Assembly (NCBI GenBank): GCA_964459305.1
Contig: CAYWNA010000115.1
Coordinates: forward strand, 1-37,795
DNA length: 37,795 nucleotides
DNA from: CAYWNA01 sp964459305
GTDB taxonomy: Bacteria; Planctomycetota; Planctomycetia; Pirellulales; Pirellulaceae
Direction of reading: 5' to 3'
Shown here: one piece after another, positions 16,204 through 23,760 of the stretch
Numbering within the stretch: the stretch's first letter is position 1
Layout: each line of letters starts with the position of its first letter
Program-made: the position numbers and the translations under genes
The notes under the pieces: generated by a model
Databases searched by the model: none
Seen by the model: the letters and a program-made list of their open reading frames with translations, nothing else
What the model was told of the DNA's origin: nothing

Positions 16204-17598
16204 TCACACCTCATCCGGCACACAGTAGTGCTTGCGATACGAGGGTTTGAGACGCTGGTTGGCCTCGTCGTTGCCCGGAAACGTTTCACTTTCGCTGTCG
16301 AAGATCAGTTTCGCGTTGTCCATGCGGTAGGCCAAAATGGCCAAGTGCTCCAGACTGGCGGAACGGTGGCCCTGTTCCACGTCGGCGTTCGGAGTCTTTC
16401 GCGTGCGAATGCAGTCAATGAAATCTGCCGCGTGCGGTTCGTCCGGAAAGCGACCGTATTGTTGCTCGACCACCTCTCCGAACCCGGCGGCAAGTTCCTG
16501 AGGGCCTCCTTCCAACACCTGCCAACCGCCACCGACCCGTCCCAAATACATCATCCGCTTGGTCCCGTAGATCTCAATCCGAGACGTGTTCCGAGGCCAA
16601 AACGGGAACTGGTCGGACTGGCGGATGCTCATCGGCGTCTTGAACATGTACTTTTCGGTAAAGCCGGTGCACTCGAAACTCATGGCCATCCGGTCAAATT
16701 GGTAAGTGGCAATCAGAACATCGGGCATCACGCCCTGGTCCTCGTCGAATTTCCATCGTCCGCCAACACTTTGGACGGACGTGGGATGCGGCGGATCGCC
16801 GAGTACCATCCGAGCCGCGTCGAGCGTATGAATCGCGTCCGATGCATTGCCGCCGGAAAATCTCCAATACCCGTACCATTGACGATGGAGGTGCGAGTTG
16901 TAGGGCCGCTCCGGAACGGGCCCCAGCCATCGGTCCCAGTCAAGACCCGCCGGGGGATCGCTGTCGGGAACCGCCTTCATGGGATAGCCGCCGTAGACAA
17001 AGGAGTACATGCCAAAGACCTTCGCGTACAGGACCTCACCCAGGCCGCCGTCGCGGATGTAGTCGCGCGCGGCGAACATGTACGGGGCGCTGCGAGTTTG
17101 CGTACCGGCCTGAACGATCCGGTCGTATTTGCGGGCCGCCTCCACCATTTTTCGGCCTTCCCAGATCGAGGCCGAGATGTTCTTCTCGACGTAAACGTCT
17201 TTGCCCGCCTGGCACGCCCAAACGGTAGCCAACGCGTGCCAGTGCTCGGGTGTGGCGACGACGACCGCGTTCACGTCTTTGTCGTCCAAGACTTCTCGCA
17301 TGTCCTTGACCAGAGCGGGAGCGGAACCCTGTATCTTGTCAAGTTCGGCAACGGCGTTCTTGCCGCGGGCGTCTTCCACGTCGCACACGTACTTGACTTC
17401 TACGTTCTGGAGCTTGGCCATATTCTTGATCACCATCCGGCCCCGACCACCGGCCCCGATTAGCCCAAGAACGACCTTCTCGTTGGGCGATTCTGCGGCA
17501 GCCGCCCGCTGAGCACCAAGGACCGAGGCCGCAGCGGCCACCGCGCCGGCCCCTTGTGCTGAAGTGGCGACGAAACTCCGACGTGTGATCTTGGACAT
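16204..17598 (-). CDS. Tat-exported Gfo/Idh/MocA family oxidoreductase
   Basis: The product has 464 residues. The ATG at 17598 has GAGGAGC 8 bases upstream. TRRSFVA at 5-11 and the following Ala-rich stretch ending in AAAAESP form a twin-arginine leader. The NAD(P)-binding Rossmann motif is GAGGRG at 48-53. VVVATPEHWHA and the EKN triad at 138-140 (EKP in most relatives) mark the family. The C-terminal alpha/beta domain carries GLDWDRWLGP and GGNASDAIHTLDAARM, with an Asp/His pair likely to act in catalysis. Members oxidise or reduce sugars, inositols or their derivatives with tightly bound NAD(P). It is upstream of the decayed exopolysaccharide remnant on the same strand. Its substrate is unknown. 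Confidence 0.9.
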   Translation of the reverse strand: MSKITRRSFVATSAQGAGAVAAAASVLGAQRAAAAESPNEKVVLGLIGAGGRGRMVIKNMAKLQNVEVKYVCDVEDARGKNAVAELDKIQGSAPALVKDMREVLDDKDVNAVVVATPEHWHALATVWACQAGKDVYVEKNISASIWEGRKMVEAARKYDRIVQAGTQTRSAPYMFAARDYIRDGGLGEVLYAKVFGMYSFVYGGYPMKAVPDSDPPAGLDWDRWLGPVPERPYNSHLHRQWYGYWRFSGGNASDAIHTLDAARMVLGDPPHPTSVQSVGGRWKFDEDQGVMPDVLIATYQFDRMAMSFECTGFTEKYMFKTPMSIRQSDQFPFWPRNTSRIEIYGTKRMMYLGRVGGGWQVLEGGPQELAAGFGEVVEQQYGRFPDEPHAADFIDCIRTRKTPNADVEQGHRSASLEHLAILAYRMDNAKLIFDSESETFPGNDEANQRLKPSYRKHYCVPDEV

Positions 17599-17685
17599 AA
17601 CGTTGCTCCTCGTTGGGTGAGTGGTTGCTATGGTGCCAGACGTGGCCCCGGCAACATAAACAGTCTGTCGTCGATGTGGGGCGTG

Positions 17686-18263
17686 TCAACTCCCCGGCGG
17701 CCTATCTTCCTCTCTCATCGACTCGCCAAGTTCTGTTTCATCCACCTGAATCCCCAGCCCCGGGCCGTTCGGCACCTGGGCAACATCGCCGCGGATCGCA
17801 AGCGGTTTCGCGAGAATGTGGGCTCGAAGAAACTGCGGGGCATTCAACGCGGCCGGCTTATCAAGACCAAACGCACCAAACAGGGCCAAGGAAGCCGCCA
17901 GCGAAATATCCGGGTCGGTCAATCCGCTGCCAAGCCAAAAGAGTCCGGAATCCAACGCGAGCCGATCTGCCGCTTGGCCGACGCGAGGCCGCCGCAACGC
18001 GAGACCTTGATCGTCAGACCGTCGATCATATTCAGGCGAATGAACTCTTCCGCTTCGACCGGCGAAATGACACCCTCGTCCATGATCACCCAAGACCCGC
18101 CTCTCGTTCGCCGATCGTTGCGCCCAACCGCGTTTTCAGCACGCGTGTCTGCCAGTACTTTGGGAATATCCCCAGTTGTCGCACAATGTTCCACATCCAA
18201 CAGCGAATATCTGGCCTGGCTGCAATCGGACTGCAGACGCTCCAAATTATACCTGGTGACGGT
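17686..18263 (-). pseudogene. Frameshifted 3' part of an enolase-superfamily (MR/MLE type) gene
   Basis: Pieces of one protein are spread over different frames. The first reads RYSLLDVEHCATTGDIPKVL. The next, in the same frame after a poorly conserved stretch, reads VIMDEGVISPVEAEEFI and LTIKVSRCGGLASAKRQ, the DE and KxxxxGG strand ends of mandelate-racemase/muconate-lactonising enzymes. A frame change then gives GLFWLGSGLTDPDISLAASLALFGAFGLD, ending PNGPGLGIQVDETELGE, the usual C-terminus. The N-terminal lid domain and the first metal ligands are missing. It is thus a degraded gene with at least one frameshift and a lost 5' end. The original enzyme was probably a sugar-acid dehydratase or racemase, which would fit the sugar genes around it, but this cannot be proven. 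Confidence 0.65.
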
Positions 18264-18290
18264 AATTCGATGTGAGGGGGAAAGAGAATA

Positions 18291-18404
18291 ATGGCTCTTT
18301 CATGGGTAGCCATCATGGTGCTGGGAGGACTGGCTGTTCTGGTAATCGCGCTGATATGCGCGGTCCTCGCGGTGGCCACAACGACCCGCCGTCGAAACAA
18401 GTGA
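18291..18404 (+). CDS. 37-residue single-span membrane protein
   Basis: The ATG at 18291 opens a 37-codon frame with a GAGGGGGAAAGAG purine-rich ribosome site 5-17 bases upstream. The peptide has a hydrophobic core of about 24 residues (VAIMVLGGLAVLVIALICAVL) and ends TTTRRRNK, giving a positive-inside C-terminal tail. This is a classic small inner-membrane protein. It has no neighbour on its strand and lies between an enolase-type pseudogene and a nested inverted repeat. I do not recognise a named family; similar tiny membrane peptides occur in planctomycetes but are rarely annotated. The strong ribosome site and clean topology support it being real. Confidence 0.6.
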   Translation: MALSWVAIMVLGGLAVLVIALICAVLAVATTTRRRNK

Positions 18405-18412
18405 GTGAGGGT

Positions 18413-18540
18413 GTCCGGGAATTGGGAGGGCGCAGGTCCGGCTGAGCCGGATTCTTGGCGCCAGCGCGCGGCTCGGCAGGGGCGTCGCCCTCCCGAAAAC
18501 CGTGGATTCCAGCGTTTCGAATTCCCGGACGCCTTCAAGT
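18413..18540. repeat. Nested inverted repeat
   Basis: GTCCGGGAATT at 18413-18423 pairs perfectly with AATTCCCGGAC at 18530-18540. Directly inside it, GGGAGGGCG at 18424-18432 pairs with CGCCCTCCC at 18486-18494. A third small stem, TCCGGC/GCCGGA, lies further in. It separates the 3' ends of the small membrane gene and the histidine kinase gene, so it could act as a bidirectional terminator or be a dispersed repeat. Confidence 0.6.
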
Positions 18541-18578
18541 AAGTTCGAGACGCCATCGTTCTTGCAGCCGGAAGAGCC

Positions 18579-20462
18579 CTACCGTGGCAGCACAAGCACA
18601 AATGCAGCGCCTTCGGATCCACATTCGACTTTCAGTCGACCTCCAAGGTCCACGGCCAGACGACGACACAAGGCCAGTCCCAGCCCGACGCCGGGTGCCG
18701 AGTTGGCGGCTTCGCGGGCGGATTTGGAGAATGGTCGAAATAGGCGCTCGGCCTCACGAGCCGTGACACCTGGGCCATGGTCTACGACGCTGATCAGAAT
18801 GCTGCGGTCCTGAGACTCCAATCGCAAATGAATGCGACGATCCCTCGCGGCCGAGGCGTATTTGCAGGCGTTGTCGACCAAATTAAACAAGATCTGTTCC
18901 ACCGCAGCCGGGTCTGTGCTGATGACGACCGTTCTCGTCTCCTTGTTGGTTTCAATCTCCAGTAGCATGTCCGCTTGTGCCGCGCGCTCCGCCAAACGCG
19001 TCCCGGCACGATCGAGCAAAGCATCCAACGAAATTTCTTCACGGCGTTTTCCTGGCGAACCACGCTCCAAGCGGGCGTATTGCAGGACGTTCTCCACCAA
19101 GTGCGAAAGCCGATCGGCTTCGATTCGCAAAGTCTCCAGATACGTCCGCTGCTGCCCCGCATCGGTAATCATGCCCTCGGACAACATCTCGGCGTACATG
19201 CGAAACGTGGTGAGCGGAGTCCGCAGCTCGTGTGTTACTGCGGAAACGAATGCCGCGCGCCTTTCGCTCAAGGCGATGACGGCCTTGAGCAGCACAAACA
19301 TCGCCGCGGCCGCCAAGAGGAGAAAGAACCACGCGACCACCAGCGAGACGCGGATCGGTGAAAATGAGCGGATGACGGCCATTGGCTCCGGCACGATCAA
19401 CTGGGCGGGCAACGTCGCCAACACGCGGGTGAAACGCATCTGGCTCATGTCTGTCACAGGCTCCAAATCCGCATCCGGCAGAAGCGGCGCAGCACGGTCC
19501 AACAACTCCTGTCTGATTTTATCCCAGTCCAGCCAGCATCCCTGAATGAGCGTCTTTCCGCCGGACTCGACGCGCCGTACCAATAGCAGGTGCGAATCGA
19601 TCCAGACCGGCTGGCTAATGCCTTCGATTTCGGATGACAACTCGGCCGGTGCGTTGAAATTCGACCGTTGATCGCGAAATGCCTGTTGTGCGGCGGCCTG
19701 GAGTGCGGCGTTTCGGCTTTGCAGTTCGTTTTGGCGACGGGATTGCACGCGCTGATTGAGATCAGAGAGAGAGCTGTTGGGCAGTAACGCAGCCTGTTGG
19801 CTCTGAGCGTCGAAATCCGGCATTTGATTGACCTGAGCGCTCTCCATTTGCTGACGCACCGACTCGTCGACCAGTCTGTTCATCATGACTTGCGATTGGT
19901 CGCTTCCTTGCGTGAACGCTGTATTGCTCGCCCATTGTGTCTGGTCCAAGAGGTCGGTCTCCAAGGCCTGTTGGGGAACTTGGTCCAGCAAGTGGTCATA
20001 GCGCACGTTGCCTGCCAGTTCGTTCAGCCTGTCGTTGCTCACGCGGATATTGCTCGACGTGGCGTCGTTGGCGACGGCCAAATCGATTAGCTCATCCTGC
20101 GGGCACTGCGGCGAGTTCCAAATGTTGTCGGGCCGGAGTTCAAAGTGCAGCAGCACATACGGCGATGGCTGCATCAGCAGCGGCGACGGCACCTGTCGTG
20201 CTTCGCCTTTGCCGCTTGGGACCGTGTAGAACGATCGATAGAAAAGCGACGGGCGGGCGATTTCCGGCGCCAGAAGCCGCGTCAGTTCGGCGTCCATTTG
20301 CCACAGGACGCTGCCAACGGCTTCCTCCAGATCCCCTTGCTGCTGGACGAACGCCTCTGCCCGGTCGAGTTCTAATGCCATGTGGGTCAACCACACCATG
20401 ACCGGCAAAACCATGGCCAGGCAGATCAGAAAGAGCAGCCAGATTTGCCAAGGGCGTTTCAT
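18579..20462 (-). CDS. Membrane sensor histidine kinase
   Basis: The product has 627 residues. Its ATG overlaps the stop of the response-regulator gene by 4 bases (ATGA). A first transmembrane helix is at about 8-28 and a second at about 372-396, leaving an extracytoplasmic sensor of about 340 residues. That sensor contains an unusual Gln/Asn-rich stretch at about 160-270. No HAMP domain is evident. The kinase core follows: FVSAVTHELRTPLTTFRMYAEML with phospho-acceptor His411, the N-box near LFNLVDNACKYA (Asn531), DHGPG at 561-565 and GVGLGL at 591-596. Orthodox signalling to the partner regulator is expected. The ligand is unknown; the divergent ABC exporter is a possible target. Confidence 0.9.
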   Translation of the reverse strand: MKRPWQIWLLFLICLAMVLPVMVWLTHMALELDRAEAFVQQQGDLEEAVGSVLWQMDAELTRLLAPEIARPSLFYRSFYTVPSGKGEARQVPSPLLMQPSPYVLLHFELRPDNIWNSPQCPQDELIDLAVANDATSSNIRVSNDRLNELAGNVRYDHLLDQVPQQALETDLLDQTQWASNTAFTQGSDQSQVMMNRLVDESVRQQMESAQVNQMPDFDAQSQQAALLPNSSLSDLNQRVQSRRQNELQSRNAALQAAAQQAFRDQRSNFNAPAELSSEIEGISQPVWIDSHLLLVRRVESGGKTLIQGCWLDWDKIRQELLDRAAPLLPDADLEPVTDMSQMRFTRVLATLPAQLIVPEPMAVIRSFSPIRVSLVVAWFFLLLAAAAMFVLLKAVIALSERRAAFVSAVTHELRTPLTTFRMYAEMLSEGMITDAGQQRTYLETLRIEADRLSHLVENVLQYARLERGSPGKRREEISLDALLDRAGTRLAERAAQADMLLEIETNKETRTVVISTDPAAVEQILFNLVDNACKYASAARDRRIHLRLESQDRSILISVVDHGPGVTAREAERLFRPFSKSAREAANSAPGVGLGLALCRRLAVDLGGRLKVECGSEGAAFVLVLPR

Positions 20463-21166
20463 ATCGATTCGTCGCCGTTCGCGAACATGTACCCCTTGCC
20501 ACGCACGGTCAACAGAACTTGCGGATCCGCGGGATCGTCGCGCAGTTTCTCACGCAACCGCGCCACGTGCATGTCGATTGTGCGCGTCGAGATCCCTTGC
20601 GGACTGATACGCCAGACGTTCGCAAGCAACTCGTCACGGGCAATCGCACGACCGCGGTTGGCGACCAAGTACCGCAGCAATTCGATCTCTCGCTCGGAAA
20701 GCTCAATCCGCTCGCCATCGTCGAACTGGAGTTCGCGACGGGCAAAATCCGCATGACCCGACGGCAAACGAATTCTGTCCAAATCCGTTGGCCGTTCCGG
20801 GGAACGCCGAAGCACCGCCTCAACTCGTGCCAACAGCTCTTTCACGCTGAACGGCTTGACAACATAGTCGTCCGCTCCCAGCCTCAAACCTTCGACCCGA
20901 TCGTCTTCCTCGCCGCGGGCCGAAAGGATGATCACCGGTTGCGTGGGACGTGTCGTACGCACCTCGCGTAGGATCTCTAATCCGTCAGCACCCGGCAGGA
21001 CGAGATCCAACAGCAACAAGTCATAGTCCTGGCGAACGGCCGTCTCCAGACCCTCGTCGCCATTGCCACACTCCAGCACTCGATAGCCTGCAAACCGGAG
21101 CGAATCGACAATCCCGCGACGAATCGCTGCATCATCTTCGATCGTGAGAACCGTTTGCTGTGGCAT
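20459..21166 (-). CDS. OmpR/PhoB-family response regulator
   Basis: The product has 235 residues from the ATG at 21166 (MPQQTVLTIEDDAA); the longer frame to 21217 has only a TTG and no homology. The receiver domain has the acidic pocket EDD at 10-12, phospho-acceptor Asp54 in LLLLDLVLPGADG and the conserved Lys104 in VVKPF. The C-terminal winged helix is of the PhoB/OmpR type (ELSEREIELLRYLVANRGRAIARDELL, later ISTRTIDMHVARLREKL). It forms an operon with the sensor kinase, whose start overlaps its stop. The pair runs divergently from the ABC exporter genes, with about 540 bases between starts, so it may regulate itself and them. Confidence 0.92.
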   Translation of the reverse strand: MPQQTVLTIEDDAAIRRGIVDSLRFAGYRVLECGNGDEGLETAVRQDYDLLLLDLVLPGADGLEILREVRTTRPTQPVIILSARGEEDDRVEGLRLGADDYVVKPFSVKELLARVEAVLRRSPERPTDLDRIRLPSGHADFARRELQFDDGERIELSEREIELLRYLVANRGRAIARDELLANVWRISPQGISTRTIDMHVARLREKLRDDPADPQVLLTVRGKGYMFANGDESI

Positions 21167-21702
21167 TTTTCCGATCGTGTTGAGAGTATCCCGCGGAAAG
21201 CAGCGGCGTCCTGTCAATGTCCATGGAATCGCTCGGGCTCCACGGTTTTCACACCGAAAGGCAATCTATCAACTATCTTAACACGATCCGAGGGTGGCGC
21301 GCGTAAAACGTTTGTAACAGTACGCGAGGTATCACGATTCCGTGCCACGGCTGCGAGGACACTAGCCCGCGATACGGGGTGCAATTCGCATGTTGGAGTT
21401 CCTGCATCAGTCCCACGAACCGTCAGCGATGGTATCGCGGGTTCAGATCAATGTGGCCATTGTGGCAGCGGTCGTAGTGCCCTGAGGGACCGGTGCAACC
21501 GCTAACTCTCGGCGACCCAAGGACTAACGGCCATTGCGGCCGTTCACCGACGCGTCTACCGCACGCCGGCGACTGCCGTCACTTCCGCACCCGCGGTGAT
21601 CACTGCGACGACACCTGCCATCGTCCGGTTGACGAGCCGTGACAGAACGTTCATGGTTGAGGGAATCGCGATGAGTTTGTCTAGTCAACCGATAGCTTTT
21701 TC
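21167..21702. other. Divergent intergenic region
   Basis: This region lies between the response-regulator start and the ABC ATPase start. It contains an AT-richer stretch near 21260-21285 that could hold promoters, and a 7-bp perfect hairpin at 21526-21544 (AACGGCC / GGCCGTT). A 31-codon plus-strand frame from 21390 has a short hydrophobic end but no ribosome site. I see no convincing gene. Confidence 0.45.
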
Positions 21703-22629
21703 ATGTTGCCGTTGCTAGAGCTTGCGGACGTCACGCATTTCTACGGCACAATCTGCGCGCTGCGAGACGTGTCATTAGTCGTCGAGCCGGGTGCGGTCGG
21801 ACTGGTGGGGCAGAACGGAGCGGGCAAGTCGACCCTGATGCAGATCCTTCTCGGCCTGATCCGACCATCGCGGGGAACGGCTCAAGTGTTGGGACAGGAC
21901 GTACGAGCCAGTGGAATTCAACTGCGCGGAAGGATCGGCTACATGCCCGAACGGGACGCCATGCTGCCTGGGTTGAACGGGATTGAATATGCAGCGTTGG
22001 CGGGCGAGCTGTGTGGGATATCGCGAAAACAATCGCTTCGGCGGGCACATGAAACACTCTCGTGGTTGGGTATGGAAGATGCCCGTTACCGCCGTCTGGA
22101 ACAGTACTCGGTCGGCATGAAACAGCGGCTGAAACTTGCCGCCACGCTCGTGCACGATCCCGACGTGCTATTATTGGACGAACCGACGGCCGGACTTGAT
22201 CCCGATGGTCGCGCCGACATGCTGTCGCTGTTGTCGTCACTCGCAGGCCGGCCCGACAAGTCGCTTGTTCTGTCGAGCCATCTTCTGGGCGACGTCGAGC
22301 GCGTTTGCACGTCGGCGGTCGTCTTGGATCGTGGACAGGTGGTCGGTATGGGGCGCATCGAGGATATGTGCCGCAGTCGACGAACGTGCTATCGCCTCCG
22401 GTGGCAAGGCGAGGGCGATGGCTTCTTGACCGACCTGGGCGAGCGCGGTTGCGACGTGCGGCTGGACGCTCGTCCTGACGAGGCACGGGTGGTCGTGCCC
22501 CATGACTGGACCACGCGTACGTTTTTCGCGACTGCCGATCGTCACACAATACTCCTGACCGGTCTGGAGCCGGAAGAAGAGGATCTCGAGGCAGTTTACC
22601 ATCGATTGATATCAAACAATGAGCATTGA
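21703..22629 (+). CDS. ABC transporter ATP-binding protein (ABC-2 exporter type)
   Basis: The product has 308 residues. The nucleotide-binding domain is complete: Walker A GQNGAGKST at 36-44, Q-loop region at about 80, a signature YSVGMKQRLKLA at 135-146, Walker B DVLLLDEPTAGLD at 154-166 and an H-loop in SSHLLGD. The signature is of the SxGMxQR type usual in drug, lipid or polysaccharide exporters of the CcmA class. An extra C-terminal domain of about 90 residues follows. It overlaps the downstream permease gene by 11 bases, so the two are translationally coupled and form an exporter. No clear ribosome site precedes the ATG. The exported substrate is unknown. Confidence 0.92.
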   Translation: MLPLLELADVTHFYGTICALRDVSLVVEPGAVGLVGQNGAGKSTLMQILLGLIRPSRGTAQVLGQDVRASGIQLRGRIGYMPERDAMLPGLNGIEYAALAGELCGISRKQSLRRAHETLSWLGMEDARYRRLEQYSVGMKQRLKLAATLVHDPDVLLLDEPTAGLDPDGRADMLSLLSSLAGRPDKSLVLSSHLLGDVERVCTSAVVLDRGQVVGMGRIEDMCRSRRTCYRLRWQGEGDGFLTDLGERGCDVRLDARPDEARVVVPHDWTTRTFFATADRHTILLTGLEPEEEDLEAVYHRLISNNEH

Positions 22630-23500
22630 ATCTGCCGGATATCGCGGCTTTTCGACGAGTCGGCGTCCGCACTGGCTGGCTTGTTGGCCAATTGCCCGCA
22701 CGGGAGTTGTCTTGGTGCTGCGGCGAAAACTGTTTTGGCTGTTGTTGGCGTTGGCGTTGATGAATTTCCTGTTCGTTTTCGCCACGATTTACCTCAAGGC
22801 CCAAATCAGTGCCCAGAATCCGGAAATCCGGCATTTCGTCGACCATGTCCTGAGGTCCGTGACGGGTTCGGGAAAGACATATCGGGACTTTATGGTCGCT
22901 CAGAGTACCGTGACCATGCTGCTGTTGGCGTTTGCCGGCGCGATGCTGGTGGGCGACGATCATCGGCAGGGCGGTTTGACCTTTTATCTTTCCAGGCGAA
23001 TCGGACGCATCCACTACGTCGCGGGCAAACTGTTGGCGATTGGCTTGTTAGTCTCTCTGACCACGACGCTTCCGGCGTTGATCTTGTACGTTGAATACGG
23101 GCTGCTGACCGATTCGATAGCCTATTTTCGCGAGAATCTCCGCATCCTATTTGGTATTCTCGGATACGGAGCCATTTTGGCCATCACGCTCAGTCTGTTG
23201 ATGTTCGCTCTGGCCTCGTGGCTTCAGAGAACGGTGCCGCTGGTCATGACGTGGGCCTGTTTGTTCGTTTTGATGCCTGCAGTAGGGTTGATCCTTCGCA
23301 GCGTCTACGACGACCGCCGTTGGCTGTTGCTCGTGTTGTGGCGGGACATCGGATTGTTGGGCAGTTGGTGTTTCGGCGCGTTGAATCCCGAACGAGATGG
23401 CCCGTTGCTGGGATGGGCCGTTTTGATCGTGGCGGCGGTTTGCGTGGCATCAGCCATCGCGATGGTGCCACGAGTGCGAGCCGTCAAGGTTGTGCGATGA
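22619..23500 (+). CDS. ABC-2 type permease
   Basis: The product has 293 residues and starts inside the end of the ATPase gene. About six hydrophobic segments are visible: around 38-60 (LFWLLLALALMNFLFVF), 96-112, 140-160, 175-200, 208-228 and 265-285. The sequence GDDHRQGGLTFYLSRRIGRIHYVAGKLLAIG after the second segment is a typical cytoplasmic coupling loop of ABC-2 permeases that contacts the ATPase. The membrane protein would form a homodimeric exporter with the preceding ATPase. It is followed by a 260-base gap before the second GH123-like gene. Confidence 0.88.
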   Translation: MSIESAGYRGFSTSRRPHWLACWPIARTGVVLVLRRKLFWLLLALALMNFLFVFATIYLKAQISAQNPEIRHFVDHVLRSVTGSGKTYRDFMVAQSTVTMLLLAFAGAMLVGDDHRQGGLTFYLSRRIGRIHYVAGKLLAIGLLVSLTTTLPALILYVEYGLLTDSIAYFRENLRILFGILGYGAILAITLSLLMFALASWLQRTVPLVMTWACLFVLMPAVGLILRSVYDDRRWLLLVLWRDIGLLGSWCFGALNPERDGPLLGWAVLIVAAVCVASAIAMVPRVRAVKVVR

Positions 23501-23760
23501 TTCTCGGTTCGGAGGTCCATTTATTAGGCCGTAGTCCGTGGAATCCCGGTACGTTATCCCCTCAAAGAAAGAATGAGTTTCTGAACACCCGCCTCCGACG
23601 ACGAAAAACGCGTGTTTCCCGACATGCCTACCCGTTAGCGTTACCCCTTCGTTTTCGGTTTGAGTAAGATCTAGACGCTGAACGTCACTCACCGCTGCTG
23701 TGCCGTTCAAGTTCGGCATTCTTCACAGGACCATCCCCACTATTGCGAAACGGTTCGATC

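Noticed and set aside
16198..17463. 421-codon plus-strand frame opposite the Gfo/Idh gene
   Set aside because: It is the shadow of a well-supported gene on the other strand; no domain is present.
21390..21485. 31-codon frame ending in a hydrophobic stretch
   Set aside because: No ribosome site, and the hydrophobic part is only about 12 residues, too short for a reliable membrane peptide.
21731..23014. 427-codon minus-strand frame opposite the ABC genes
   Set aside because: It crosses two well-supported overlapping ABC genes and is Arg/Pro/Ser-rich without motifs.
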